64,000 nucleotides of DNA from Isoetes taiwanensis (Eukaryota > Streptophyta > Lycopodiopsida > Isoetales > Isoetaceae), in contig JAJEKV010000017.1 in assembly GCA_021234155.1 (NCBI GenBank), positions 11,353,525 through 11,417,524 on the forward strand, read 5' to 3'. Positions 1 to 10,463 of this stretch are shown here, piece after piece (positions within the stretch are counted from its first letter, which is position 1; every line of letters begins with the position of its first letter). The position numbers were made by a program, and so were the translations under genes. Under the pieces are notes generated by a model. That model had not been told where the DNA came from, ran no database searches, and worked only from the letters and a program-made list of their open reading frames with translations.

Positions 1-565
1 CTCTGCCATGAAATCGGCTCCTCTTATCTGTTTCTTACAAATCTTTCAAATCTTGCTGTGACAAAAAGGTCTGCATTCAAAGTCTGTAGCAGAAAGAAAA
101 CAAGAAGAGAAGAAAGATATGCATTACCTGCCAGAGCCACAGCCGCCCTGCCTATTGCCGAATCCATCTGCCGCCAGAAGCTCTGTCTCTACCATCGCCA
201 CCTGCAAGCAAGAAATGGGAAAGGAAGAAGAGAAGAGGAAGAAGGAAGTCTGCCATAGTCGCCGTTCTGATCGTCGTAGCCAAAGAAACAAAAAAAAAAA
301 AAAAATTGCCCTTTCTTTTATTTTCTTGCCACGTTTTGAATATTCTTAGCCCATATTTATGATCTGCATATTTTTGTTTGGGCGAAGAGCCTTCGCTTTC
401 CTCTCCTCCTCACCATGCCAAAGCCAAGCAAAAAAAAATTGTGAACCTTATTAAGATTTTATCCTTTGCCGTAACATTTAATGGTGCCCTATCCCAAGCT
501 CTTATGCGAAATTTTGACATCTCATTATTTCATTATTTTGACACAATACATTATCATCATTTTCT

Positions 566-770
566 GGTGTTGGAGTACACCCTAAAACCTCCAAGTTTTA
601 TTATCATTCTATGGTGTTGGAGTACACCCTAAAACCTCCAAATATTATTATTATTCTATGGTGTTGGAGTACACCCTAAAACCTCCAAATATTATTATTA
701 TTCTATGGTATTGGAGTACACCCTAAAACCTCCAAATATTATTATTATTCTATGGTGTTGTACATCCTAA
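566..770 (+). repeat. 47-bp minisatellite inside family C (copy 1)
   Basis: About four and a half units with start points 47 bp apart (571, 618, 665, 712). Each unit has the core TTGGAG-TACACCCTAAAAC-CTCCAA, so TTGGAG can pair with CTCCAA, followed by an ATT-rich spacer ending in TCTATGGTG. The last unit is degenerate. The same array sits at 2133-2340. Confidence 0.9.
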
Positions 771-831
771 AAACCTCCAAGAAACCTCCAAATCATTGTA
801 CTCAAATAGAGAAAAAGATGTTGAAACATTT

Positions 832-850
832 GGGCCGAGGGGACCGGCCC
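832..850 (+). promoter_or_regulatory. Polypurine-loop hairpin before LTR C1
   Basis: GGGCCG (832-837) pairs with CGGCCC (845-850) around the loop AGGGGAC. It lies about 20 nt upstream of the LTR start at 870. The second copy is at 2396-2414, with one stem mismatch, and family A has a differently sequenced equivalent at 18454-18470. It is probably part of the plus-strand priming (polypurine tract) region. The purine run touching the LTR, GGGCGAGA, may be the actual tract. Confidence 0.5.
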
Positions 851-869
851 ATTTTTTGTTTGGGCGAGA

Positions 870-1398
870 TGTTGACCGGGATTTTGGCACCCGGTCAACA
901 TAAAAAAGGAGGGGGCGTGAAAGAGTATTTGTAACCTAAGGGCCTAGATTTATAAGGGTCTTTGGGATGTTTATTACAATTATTTTAAATGGATAAGATA
1001 AAGAGGTGAAAATAGAAGGCTAAGATGAAGGGGCATAAATCAAAGGTTGAGATGAAGAGGTTGGAATGGAAGGTGAAGATTATGAGGTGCAAAGTATTTA
1101 AAATTTTTGAGGAACACAAGTTCCTCCTCTCTCCCTGATCCAAGATTCTTGAGAGGGTTCAGAGACCTCTCTTGATCATGGATTCAGAGGCCCTCCATGT
1201 TTCAGAGGCATGGAGGACAATTTGCATTGTATTTCCTTCTCTTATTCTTATAGATTGAAGATTATTTTGGGCCCAGATTTGTTCTTAATTTCTTGCTTTT
1301 GTCCAATCCATTATGTTTTGCATTGTAGCAGCCACTAGAATGATCCTGATTTCTGCCTTTGAGGTCGAATGATGGGGGTGTGGGAAAACCCGCCATCA
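870..1398 (+). mobile_element. Family C LTR, copy 1 (complete, about 529 bp)
   Basis: It begins TGTTGACCGGG and ends CCATCA, followed by the 3-nt spacer TTA and a primer-binding site at 1402. The first 31 bp form a perfect hairpin: TGTTGACCGGG pairs with CCCGGTCAACA around a 9-nt loop. The same LTR recurs at 2434-2934. As one LTR is flanked by internal sequence on both sides, it belongs to a head-to-tail array and is not a simple 5' or 3' LTR. Confidence 0.75.
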
Positions 1399-1401
1399 TT
1401 A

Positions 1402-1420
1402 TGGAGGTTCTACCGGAGAT
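1402..1420 (+). promoter_or_regulatory. Primer-binding site of family C
   Basis: The site begins with TGG (the complement of tRNA CCA) three bases after the LTR end. Its core TGGAGGTTCTA is shared with family A (12397) and, with one change, family B (57290). The reverse complement ends TAGAACCTCCA, which resembles the acceptor end of plant tRNA-Gln as I recall it. That tRNA assignment is an inference. Confidence 0.6.
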
Positions 1421-2132
1421 CTTAATTTTCCCCCGGATCATGCTTTGGTGCTGCTCTCTTCTATATGTTCACTGCTTGCTGCTTGAAGATGCTGCAGAAA
1501 GAAATACTTCTTGAATATTTTCAGGAGAGCCAGCCTTCCACGAGCTTCAAAGCTTCTTCTCTTACACTCTGCCATGAAATCGGCTCCTCTTATCTGTTTC
1601 TTACAAATCTTTCAAATCTTGCTGTGACAAAAAGGTCTGCATTCAAAGTCTGTAGCAGAAAGAAAACAAGAAGAGAAGAAAGATATGCATTACCTGCCAG
1701 AGCCACAGCCGCCCTGCCTATTGCCGAATCCATCTGCCGCCAGAAGCTCTGTCTCTACCATCGCCACCTACAAGCAAGAAATGGGAAAGGAAGAAGAGAA
1801 GAGGAAGAAGGAAGTCTGCCATAGCCGCCCTCGATCGTCAGAAGCCAAAACAAAAAAAAAAAAAAAAAAAAATTGCCCTTTCTTTTATTTTCTTGCCACG
1901 TTTTGAATATTCTTAGCCCATATTTATGATTTGCATATTTTTGTTTGGGCGAAGAGCCTTCGCTTTCCTCTCCTCCTCACCATGCCAAAGCCAAGCAAAA
2001 AAAAATTGTGAACCTTATTAAGATTTTATCCTTTGCCGTAACATTTAATGGTGCCCTATCCCAAGCTCTTATGCAAAATTTTGACATCTCATTATTTCAT
2101 TATTTTGACACAATACATTATCATCATTTTCT

Positions 2133-2340
2133 GGTATTGGAGTACACCCTAAAACCTCCAAGTTTTATTACCATTCTATGGTGTTGGAGTACACCCTAAA
2201 ACCTCCAAATATTATTATTATTCTATGGTGTTGGAGTACACCCTAAAACCTCCAAATATTATTATTATTCTATGGTGTTGGAGTACACCCTAAAACCTCC
2301 AAATATTATTATTATTCTATGGTGTTGTACACCCTAAAAA
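2133..2340 (+). repeat. 47-bp minisatellite inside family C (copy 2)
   Basis: Same array as at 566-770, with the same unit, order and degenerate last unit. It was therefore present before the two internal regions separated and was not expanded independently. Confidence 0.9.
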
Positions 2341-2433
2341 CCTCCAAGAAATCTCCAAATCATTGTACTCAAATGGAGAAAAAGAAGAAACATTTGGGCC
2401 GAGGGGACCAGCCCATTTTTTGTTTGGGCGAGA

Positions 2434-2934
2434 TGTTGACCAGGATTTTGGCACCCGGTCAACATAAGAAAGGAGGGGGCATGAAGGAGTATTTGTAACC
2501 TAAGGGCCTAGATTTATAAGGGTCTTTGGGATGTTTATTACAATTATTTTAAATGGCTAAGATAAAGAGGTGAAAATAGAAGGCTAAGATGAAGGGGCAT
2601 AAATCAAAGGTTGAGATGAAGAGGTTGGAATGGAAGGTGAAGATTATGAGGTGCAAAGTATTTAAAATTTTTGAGGAACACGAGTTCCTCCTCTCTCCCT
2701 GATCCAAGATTCTTGAGAGGGTTCAGAGACCTCTCTTGATCATGGATTCAGAGGCCCTCCGTGTTTCAGAGGCATGGAGGACAATTTGCATTGTATTTCT
2801 TTCTCTTATTCTTATAGATTGAAGATTATTTTGGGCCCAGATTTGTTCTTAATTTCTTGCTTTTGTCCAATCCATTCTGTTTTGCATTGTAGCAGCCACT
2901 AGAATGATCCTAATTTCTGCCTTTGAGGTCGAAT
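2434..2934 (+). mobile_element. Family C LTR, copy 2 (interrupted)
   Basis: It matches 870-1370 closely and then stops at 2934. The last 21 bases of the complete LTR (1378-1398) are found again, exactly, at 6097-6117. The simplest reading is that this LTR was split by about 3.2 kb (2935-6096), with a few bases lost at the junction. Confidence 0.65.
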
Positions 2935-5639
2935 ATGTAGCATAATAACAGGGGGTTTTTTTTGTATTTTTGTACGGTTTTTCCAATGGTTTTTATATGA
3001 TTTGATGGGCGTATTACACAAGGCCTACTAATTAGTACATCTAGAGTGCCCATTGTATTTGCATACGCTTGAATTAATTTTAATGCCTCTTTTCAATGGT
3101 GTAGACCCATATATGTAGTATTTTTCAGTTAAGTTTTATTTTTCGTATTATATTTTTTTTTGCTCGACATGCAAAGCTCGAGCAAATTCATTTTAGGTTT
3201 TTTGTTGTAAGGGCGTGGTTATGTGGGTCGGATTCAAGCAAAGATCGGATTTGGGCAGCGCTTAACCGTTCCCAGAGAGCTACCCCGAGTGCTTGAAGCG
3301 GATGCTTGCCAATCCATGAAAGTCCTTCCTCCTCCTTTTGTGTTTTGAACGATGGAGCTATTTTCCTTTTTTCATCTCTCGTGAACCAAGCCCTTTACAA
3401 AGATCATCCCGCAAACCCACTTGGGAATCAAGGGGAAGAATGCCCTAAGCTGAAACTTCCAACATTGCGATTTGGGGTGGATCAAAAAGGACTTGCTGGT
3501 TTGACTAGCGGGTAGGAAGCGCAGAACGGAAAAAAATGAACGGGTTTGAAGAGGTATGGCGTGGGAAGGCATATGCGAGTTTGGATAAACTAAACTCATT
3601 GTTTCGCCTCGACCCTTTACTTTTTCCCGCCCTAAAGCACTACCAAAGGCGAGTCTTCTTCGCCCGGAGCTGGAGTTCGAGTACCTCTTTTTTTTTATTC
3701 ATCTCAGATCTCTCATGCCATACACTTCATTTCTATGGTAATTGAATTACCTTATGGCGTTGAATTTGATGCTTGTAGCCGGGCTTTTGGATTCCATTTA
3801 TTTTCTCGTGATCTGTGATGAATTGTCGCCGGTAGAATTTCTTTTGATCGAGTAGGCTCAGATTTAAACGTAAAAGCTTTTGCTTGACAAAAACATGCGA
3901 AAGCGAATAATGGGTTGTGTTCCTTCGAGAGAAAGCGTAAACAAAGCCCAAGCATTCGTGAGATACGTAGGCTCAATTGCCATGTAAAATTTACCTTTGC
4001 AATCTGCCGTTAGGGGAAGCCCAATCAGTCATTAGACTCCATGAGAATATTCATCTCGCACCATAAATCTCTGGCGGGGGGCTATCGATTTGCATTCATT
4101 TCCTAAGACAACAAAGAGATGTTTTTGCATTAGGGGATTTGAGTGTTGTTCATTGGTGTTCATGCCGTGGACATGCAATTGTGAAAGATGGAATGCATGA
4201 ATTTCTCGGATTGTTCTCGATTTATTTGATGTTTTGCAGCCTATGGACCTGAGGGTCTGTGATTGGCCGTAGAAAATACATTACATTACATTTCCAATAT
4301 ATGTATAGTTGAGGCATTGTAACATTGAACCAGCTATTCTAAGGCATAGCCTACATATGTTGGTGTTTTTCCCATTTGAAGCATTGTTCCGCATTGGAGG
4401 AAATCCCTTTAGGCAAGGATTTGAGGCATGTCCAAAGGACGTTAGTATTTGATGAAGATTTAAATAGATGCACTTGCACATGCTACCCGAATTGCTTAAA
4501 CACGACCATTTGAATAGGAACTAGTCATGTGTTGACGCTGATGAGAGGGAGCATCCATCTTCACTTCTTTATACAATGCTTATGCAAGGAGAACCATGCC
4601 TTAAAAAAGTACCCAAAAATGCTTTGGTGTCTAGAAGAAAGAATTTAATATTGGTTAGAGCCTCTTGAATCGTGTGTGGAAGCCGCAAAGAATTGGAGGG
4701 ATAACTAGTTAAGTGGGAACCGCAGAGAACAATGTGCGTAATCTACGGCCTAATCATGGAAGTAAGTTCAGAGCAAAGGGAAAGAAAAACTAGAAAGCTA
4801 CACCTTTTAATTGCTTCTGTAGTAGACTTTAGAAGACCAACTTATGTTGAACCGTTGTTTTGGAGGGCTGATGTATCCTGCTATAAAACTGGAAAGTCAA
4901 TTTTTGTTGACCCTATTATGTTCCATGATGGGGGAAGGGAAGAGGTTTCTTTCTTTGTTCTTAAGCCTCTTACTGCTCTTGGTTAACTGTAATCACTGAG
5001 GCGGAAGGAGGACGCTCGCTGTTTATGATTATTGGCCGAGAAAATGTTGTGTTCCTTTCCGTGCGAGACTTGAAAGCAAGAGACTGCCTTGTCTCATTGT
5101 TTCCTTTGGTGAGGGTAAGAGTTTATATAAAGTTATCTCATTGGTGCAACATGAGTTAGCATTTTTTTAGAGTCTTTTTGCAGTTAGGGCTTTTTCAGTT
5201 TGTTAATTTCAAAGTGTTTAGTTGAGTTCGTTGTGACCAACGCCAAGGCATTGTGAATTGCATTGGTGGGCTACTCGTAATAACAAAGCATGTAGCATAA
5301 GAAGACGACTACCCTTCCTATCTTAGGGGTAATCCCCTATCTTGTTGGTGTTCATGGCTGGTTCCATGTTATGCCTAATGAAATAGTATTCAACCCTTGA
5401 AAGTGAAGTATCTTTGGACAACCGCTGATATCTAGCTACCTCATGTATTAATATTGGTATTGGTATAATATTAATCAACACAATGAAATTGATATTTTAT
5501 ATCACAAGGATTTGTATGTGGAAAGGCACAGATTATTTCATGCTTTTAGAAAGAAAATAATAGGAGTTTTGCATGTTTTACATGTTTTTACGTATGTTTG
5601 CTTTTTTTAGGGCCCGAAGGGCCCAAAATTTTTTTTAGT
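2935..5639. other. Stretch without a recognisable gene
   Basis: I see no protein similarity, RNA gene or clear repeat here. Short open frames (such as 3306-3515, 3536-3745 and 4732-4986) have no recognisable motif, no supporting splice structure and overlapping rivals on the other strand. The stretch interrupts LTR C2 and so is probably insertion-derived, but its left end at 2935 does not resemble the inverted-repeat arms at its right end. Confidence 0.4.
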
Positions 5640-6096
5640 ATAACAACCAACACATAACTACCATTAACATTAATTAACACAACCATTGGGTCCAACACAT
5701 TTAAATTAAAATCCCCCTTAGACCCCCTTTGGTTTGGGTGCATATTCACACGGGGGGTGACGTAGGGCAGCGAGAGCCCCTATAATTATATTTTGCACGT
5801 ACAAAATCAACACCATATAGTATTTTGGTTCAAATCTTATAGTATTTTGCAAATCTTGTTATACAGTATAGCAAATTTTGTACTTGCATACCCCACAAAC
5901 GAGGAACTTTACGTACGGTGTAGATTAAGGAATAAGGGGTGAATATGCCTATCCAACAGCTCTCGTTGCCCGGAGTCACCCCCCGTGTGAATATGCACCC
6001 AAACCAAAGGGGGTCTAAGGGGGATTTTAATTTAAATGTGTTGGACCCAATGGTTGTGTTAATTAATGTTAATGGTAGTTATGTGTTGGTTGTTAT
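5640..6096. mobile_element. Inverted-repeat (MITE-like) element with 122-bp arms
   Basis: Bases 5640-5761 are the reverse complement of 5975-6096 with hardly a mismatch. Weaker pairing extends inward to about 5778 and 5958. The AT-rich loop between them has no open frame of note. Long near-perfect arms and lack of coding capacity fit a foldback or MITE-type non-autonomous DNA transposon. I could not find a convincing target duplication, so the superfamily is open. Confidence 0.7.
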
Positions 6097-6117
6097 GTGT
6101 GGGAAAACCCGCCATCA
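6097..6117 (+). mobile_element. Detached 3' end of family C LTR
   Basis: These 21 bases are identical to 1378-1398, the terminal bases of LTR C1, and abut the inverted-repeat element on its outer edge. The following base would be the right flank of the family C insertion. Confidence 0.6.
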
Positions 6118-6139
6118 CCATGAACTGCTGATTACTGAA

Positions 6140-6685
6140 CTACTGATTACCATGAATGTATTCATAGCCAAAAGATTGTTCTGGAACATCGGGAACATTT
6201 GCAAAAGGCTGATTATATGGCGTACTCCCAACAATTTTGGAAGCTAGCCGACCACATAGCTGCTTAAATTGCTGGGATTGCTCTTCAAGATTATGCAAAC
6301 TGGACATTAAATTCTTAGGATCAAATCTTGTTCCATTCTTAAAAATGGCCAAAAGGAACGTGCCTTCCCAATTCGCATGCATTGGAAAACATCTGCAAAG
6401 AAAAGCAGCAGCTGCATTCTCCCAAACAAATGGAGCTTTGGGAAATTTGCCCGCCAATTGCAAATTCCAAGCACCAGCCGAATAGCTACATGGAATTAAA
6501 GAATTCAAGAGCACTTTCGAATTAGTGAGATGAATATGCAATGGATCTTTGGCACTAAGGTATATTGTGCTTTTGGATTGTAAGAAAAAATAAAGATGGG
6601 GCATTACACTATGAGGAGGAAGCATACCAAGATAGCTTACTGCAAGAAGAGGAAAAAGAACTATGTGGAGCTGCAACAGACTCAC
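6140..6685 (-). pseudogene. Unrecognised protein-like fragment
   Basis: An uninterrupted 181-codon frame on the minus strand. Its second half looks protein-like: a stretch with WNLQLAGKFPKAPFVW, then AAAAFLCRCFPMHANWEGTFLLAIF, then a polar segment with EEQSQQFKQLCGRLA. I do not recognise the family. The N-terminal third is less convincing and may be intron or 5' sequence; an AG after a pyrimidine-rich run just upstream could be a splice acceptor. It directly abuts the end of the family C array, so it may be one exon of a host gene in which that array landed, or a captured fragment. Function is not assigned. Confidence 0.35.
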
Positions 6686-6740
6686 TCTTGAAGATCAGCT
6701 AAGGGATTGCTGTAAGTAAGGTCGGAATAATTCTTAGAGA

Positions 6741-8700
6741 GCCAGAAGCAAGGGAGCTGGATGTACACAACAACAAGGACGGACCGAGAATCACTCAGAG
6801 TTGTAATGAAACTATGAAATTGGTTGGCATATGGAAAGAACTAGAGAGCTAGATTTATTAGATATGCACTAGCTTATTGTGGAGACGAGTATTTTTTGAT
6901 GTGGAGACGAGTGATGCAGCCAAACCCTTGAATAAACTGAACTGAGCTTTGCTTTGTTATATCTTATTTTACCATCTACCTACCACATTCGCATAACAAC
7001 TCCAAAAGTTTATTCTGAATATCTGAGCCTATGCTTCATACAACTTCCTAGCCTAGTTCTGAAACTAACAAAACTATTCTTCCTTAAGCTTATGGGGATC
7101 CGAAATGCTTGTTGGTTCTGCATGTTACCTATAATCATACTTGATTTTATATGTAGATTTCGTAGCACGAAGGGCGCCGAAAAATTCTGTCAGATATCCC
7201 TTGTAAGTGTCACAATAAAACTGTGTAGGGTATTTTGGTTAATTAAGTTTGGTGTGTACTTAAATTTGGTGTAGATTGATCAAAATTGGTATATAATGGC
7301 ATTTTAGTAATAAGTTCGGTGTGTAAGAGTATTTTGGTAATTAAGTTTGGTGTGTAGGGGGCCAAGGGCCAGTATTTGAGCCAGGGGCATTTTGTTAGTT
7401 TCCTACACAAGGCAAAACTCTATGCAATTATTATCATCACCTTTAAATTATCCAACAAGACATGTTAAGGCTTAAAACACATCTGTTCATGTGGAGTGCT
7501 CCCAAATGCACCCCACAACAATATACATAGATTATAATTTATATGGTTTACGAAGTCCAACCCCCTAAAATTATTACAAAATATACTAGCTTAACTCTAT
7601 CTATGAATGCATGCAATCGATCATGGTGTAAGAAAATTATGCTTTTTCCATAGTGGCCGATGACTTCATGCATCCTATCATGCCTATCCAATTATGCCCT
7701 TCTAGAATGCCTACGCCTATTACTGAGAGGGCGTGAGGAATGGCAAAATTAGGCATGGCCACTGGTGCAGGTGCTTTTCTATCATGCATCCTATGACAAC
7801 TAGATGAATGCACTCTCCCCACCTTGGCTCACACGCCTCCCAAGGCTAGAACGCATGAATTTTTAAGGGTGGCACTTGCCTATCATGTCGAGATCGACTA
7901 ATTCAACGGTGATTCAACCCCTAAGATGCAGGTATGTTCAGTCATAAGATTGACCCCCCATTTTCTTCATAATGAAACTGGTCTCCACCCCCCCTCTCCC
8001 CCCACCCCCAAATGATGATATCCCTCAAGACCCTAGCCCCTCAATTAGTGTCGTATATAACATCATAGTTATTCTCCTCACCTTGAGAGATTATATGCCT
8101 TTTACTTATTAATTTAGTCTATTAGCCTTATCTAAACCTAACTTACCCACCTCTCATGATGGATGCATCTATCCATACAATGATGGGTTACTGAATTATT
8201 TATAGAATAATTCTAGCCTGTGAGGATTTGTCATGATGGCATCATTTTGCACCAAAAGACTATGCGATTACATATACTTCTTATTTTAGATGTACCGTAT
8301 ATGTATTATTCAATTTCATATTCTAGAGGTAACCCTTGTTTGTTATTAAACTCTTGAAGTACTCCCACCAAAAGTTGGCAGACTTGTTATTACTTCTTTT
8401 CATTCGGTTGGATTATTCCTTGGAGGTACTAGCTTTATATATGGTCAACAATTATCCTAGTAATGATTCCTTCTCAGCAAGGTGATCAAGCTCACCAAGT
8501 GATGTCAATATATTGGTTGTTTGTTAACAATCGTGTATAAATTTAGTTACTCATGTGCATTTCCTTCCCAATCCTTGACGCTTAGCTTAATCTTGGGGCA
8601 ATCCTTTCAACGAGAATATCAGGAAATGCCTCCCAATTTCAATTTAATGTTATCATCCATATACTTATCCTACTAGACCCTATTGCCTTAGATCCTCGAG
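6741..8700. other. Non-coding stretch with short degenerate repeats
   Basis: No gene seen. Features visible: a 15-base direct repeat of GTGGAGACGAGT type near 6880-6912; two or three degenerate copies of TAATTAAGTTTGGTGTGTA between about 7222 and 7360; and a C-rich run near 7940-8010. Confidence 0.4.
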
Positions 8701-10458
8701 CTTGTTAGAAGCTCATCCACATGTTCTTTACTTGGAGCAGCAAGGTGACAATCTTCTAAGTCACTTGAGAATGCGGTCTCCTTCGTTTTGTGCTCCTCTT
8801 GATGTCGAGATTGACTTCTTTATTAGGGGTCTCCATTGTTAAATGTTTTAGTAAAGTAGTTGACAACTTAAGGTCTTCTATGCCCCTTCAAAAGTCTGAA
8901 GGTGATGCCGTTGAAAAAGATCTTTCATGTTGAATTCTTCGTCTTTGAAGCTAAAAGGCGACTCTGGATTTGATATTATTGTGCAATTCCATCAACATCT
9001 CCCATGTCGAGTCATCGTGTTGCCAGAAGAGTGTTGAGGATGTTGATCGCTTCACCCCTTCGAATTGCCCAGCATCTCTTCCTTTTGATTTGTTATACTA
9101 CGTGCAAAATTTATAGCTTACACAATTACAAATACTAGTGAAGCTTTTAAATGCCTCTGGGTGCCTCCTCTTGAAGTGCACACATACTCCATGGCAGTGT
9201 TACCGATGTTCATCCTAGTGCAGTAGTGTTAAAGATCTACATCCTCCTATTTGTATGTCAACTTGTATTCTTGGTAGACTCATCAATATGTTTGATCTCC
9301 CTGATATCTGTTGTTCCCTACGACACAGTACGCTTTTGCTTCACACTCTAACTAACGATGCAACATTCGTTGATGCTTAGGTGTTCCAGTCCGTTTCCTA
9401 ATCTTGTTCTTATGCAATAATTGTCCCCCCTCCATCAAGTCTGAAGTTATTTGGAGGTGCTTCTTGAGTTGTATGCAATTCCTTCGGCTGGACTCCCAAG
9501 GAATTGTTCTCTTCATCAATTGACCTTCGAATGTTCAATTCTTGGGTTCGTCGAGTTACATGCAAGTTGTTGTATATTGACAATGTGCCTATTCACTTGT
9601 CCATATGCGATCTTGCAATGATGTTCCTTGATCCCTTGATATCATGGCATGGGCATTGCTGCTTTCTAGGGTGCTATGTTGCCTTCTTGTCTTGTGGTCC
9701 CTTAAAGTGTCACTTGATGACGCTCCTCTAATTTCAAACCTCATTTTGCCTCTATAGAGCTCGTGGAAGTAGTCGATTGCTAGCACTTGTCCAATTTCTG
9801 TTTTCTGGCCTTTGTCCCTCCTTCACCTGTGCATCTCCATGGTGGCAAGGCACCATGGCTCTTCTCTTTCTTAATGGCTATGTCATCGATGACTATGGAT
9901 CCGTATACCTATGAAGCTTGACTCTTGCACACCCTGGATATACTCTTGTCCTTTAATAGCCTGGCTATTAACTTGAGCTATTCTTTTATCGAAGGTGCTT
10001 CGACTGCTATCCTTGTTGTTGAAGTCGTCTTTCCTTTGGTTCTTAGGCATTTTTGGATTTGGAAATCTTGTTTGGACGGAGTATCCTCCTCCTTGATCTC
10101 GTCCTTGATGTTGGCATAGGCTTCCAAGTTCGAAATGTTCTTCTCCTAATATGTGTCTTCTCTTGTTCCTTCATCGTGAACTCTTACTTTCGAGCCGATG
10201 AAGTCATGAAGGTGCAAGAGAGTTGGAAGCTTGCATGGTCGAATTTGGGTGCTCTATAGTTGTCTAGCTTGGCTGCCCCTTTTACTGATGTTGCTTGTCA
10301 TCTGCTTGAGCTACTAAGCTGCAAGATCGTGGTGGTCTTCCCTCCGGTTATGCACTCCCATATCGCCATGAATTCTCAAACTGGCTAAAGATTATGCTCT
10401 CTGATCTTAGCTCATGATGCTAAGGTAGCCATCCCTATCTGACATGCTCACACTCTTG
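8701..10458 (-). mobile_element. Probable decayed retroelement on the minus strand (left part)
   Basis: Minus-strand reading frames here give broken stretches with retroelement-like composition: the acidic/basic segments NLEAYANIKDEIKEEDTPSK around 10060-10130 and a frame at 9589-9786 beginning MLAIDYFHELYRGK. Stops and frame changes are frequent. Similar minus-strand composition resumes past element A1 (20444-20830, for example EHIEVPVDEQLDEEEEAK), which suggests that A1 inserted into an older element. No diagnostic catalytic motif survives, so this is weak. Confidence 0.3.
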
Positions 10459-10463
10459 TATAT
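10459..10463 (+). repeat. Target-site duplication of A1, left (TATAT)
   Basis: TATAT directly precedes the 5' LTR and is repeated at 20439-20443 directly after the 3' LTR. Five bases is the usual duplication for LTR retrotransposons. Confidence 0.9.

Larger units (their letters stand above)
1..869 (+). mobile_element. Family C LTR element, internal region copy 1 (partial)
   Basis: This stretch matches 1567-2433 almost base for base, apart from small indels, and ends directly at an LTR start at 870. I read it as the 3' part of the internal region of a short non-autonomous LTR retrotransposon whose 5' part lies outside the window. It holds an A-tract near 291, a 47-bp minisatellite near 566-770, and just before the LTR a hairpin with a purine-rich loop. 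No gag or pol similarity is visible; the short open frames are not protein-like. The organisation is that of a TRIM/LARD-type element, which must use proteins supplied by others. Confidence 0.7.
1399..2433 (+). mobile_element. Family C internal region, copy 2 (complete, about 1 kb, non-coding)
   Basis: Bounded by LTR C1 and LTR C2. It starts with a primer-binding site at 1402-1420 (TGGAGGTTCTACCGGAGAT), whose first 11 bases equal those of family A. Its last part repeats 1-869, including the 47-bp minisatellite and the purine-loop hairpin at 2396-2414. The longest open frame, from 1465, lacks any retroelement motif. At about 1 kb it cannot encode gag-pol, so the element is non-autonomous. Confidence 0.7.

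Noticed and set aside
566-770. Regular repeats with spacers resembling a CRISPR array
   Set aside because: The 47-bp units are contiguous and the supposed spacers are the same AT-rich sequence each time. The context is a plant LTR element. It is a minisatellite.
3306-5000. Several open frames of 60-85 codons (3306-3515, 3536-3745, 4732-4986)
   Set aside because: Overlapping frames on both strands, no motif, no splice signals that would join them, length within chance expectation.
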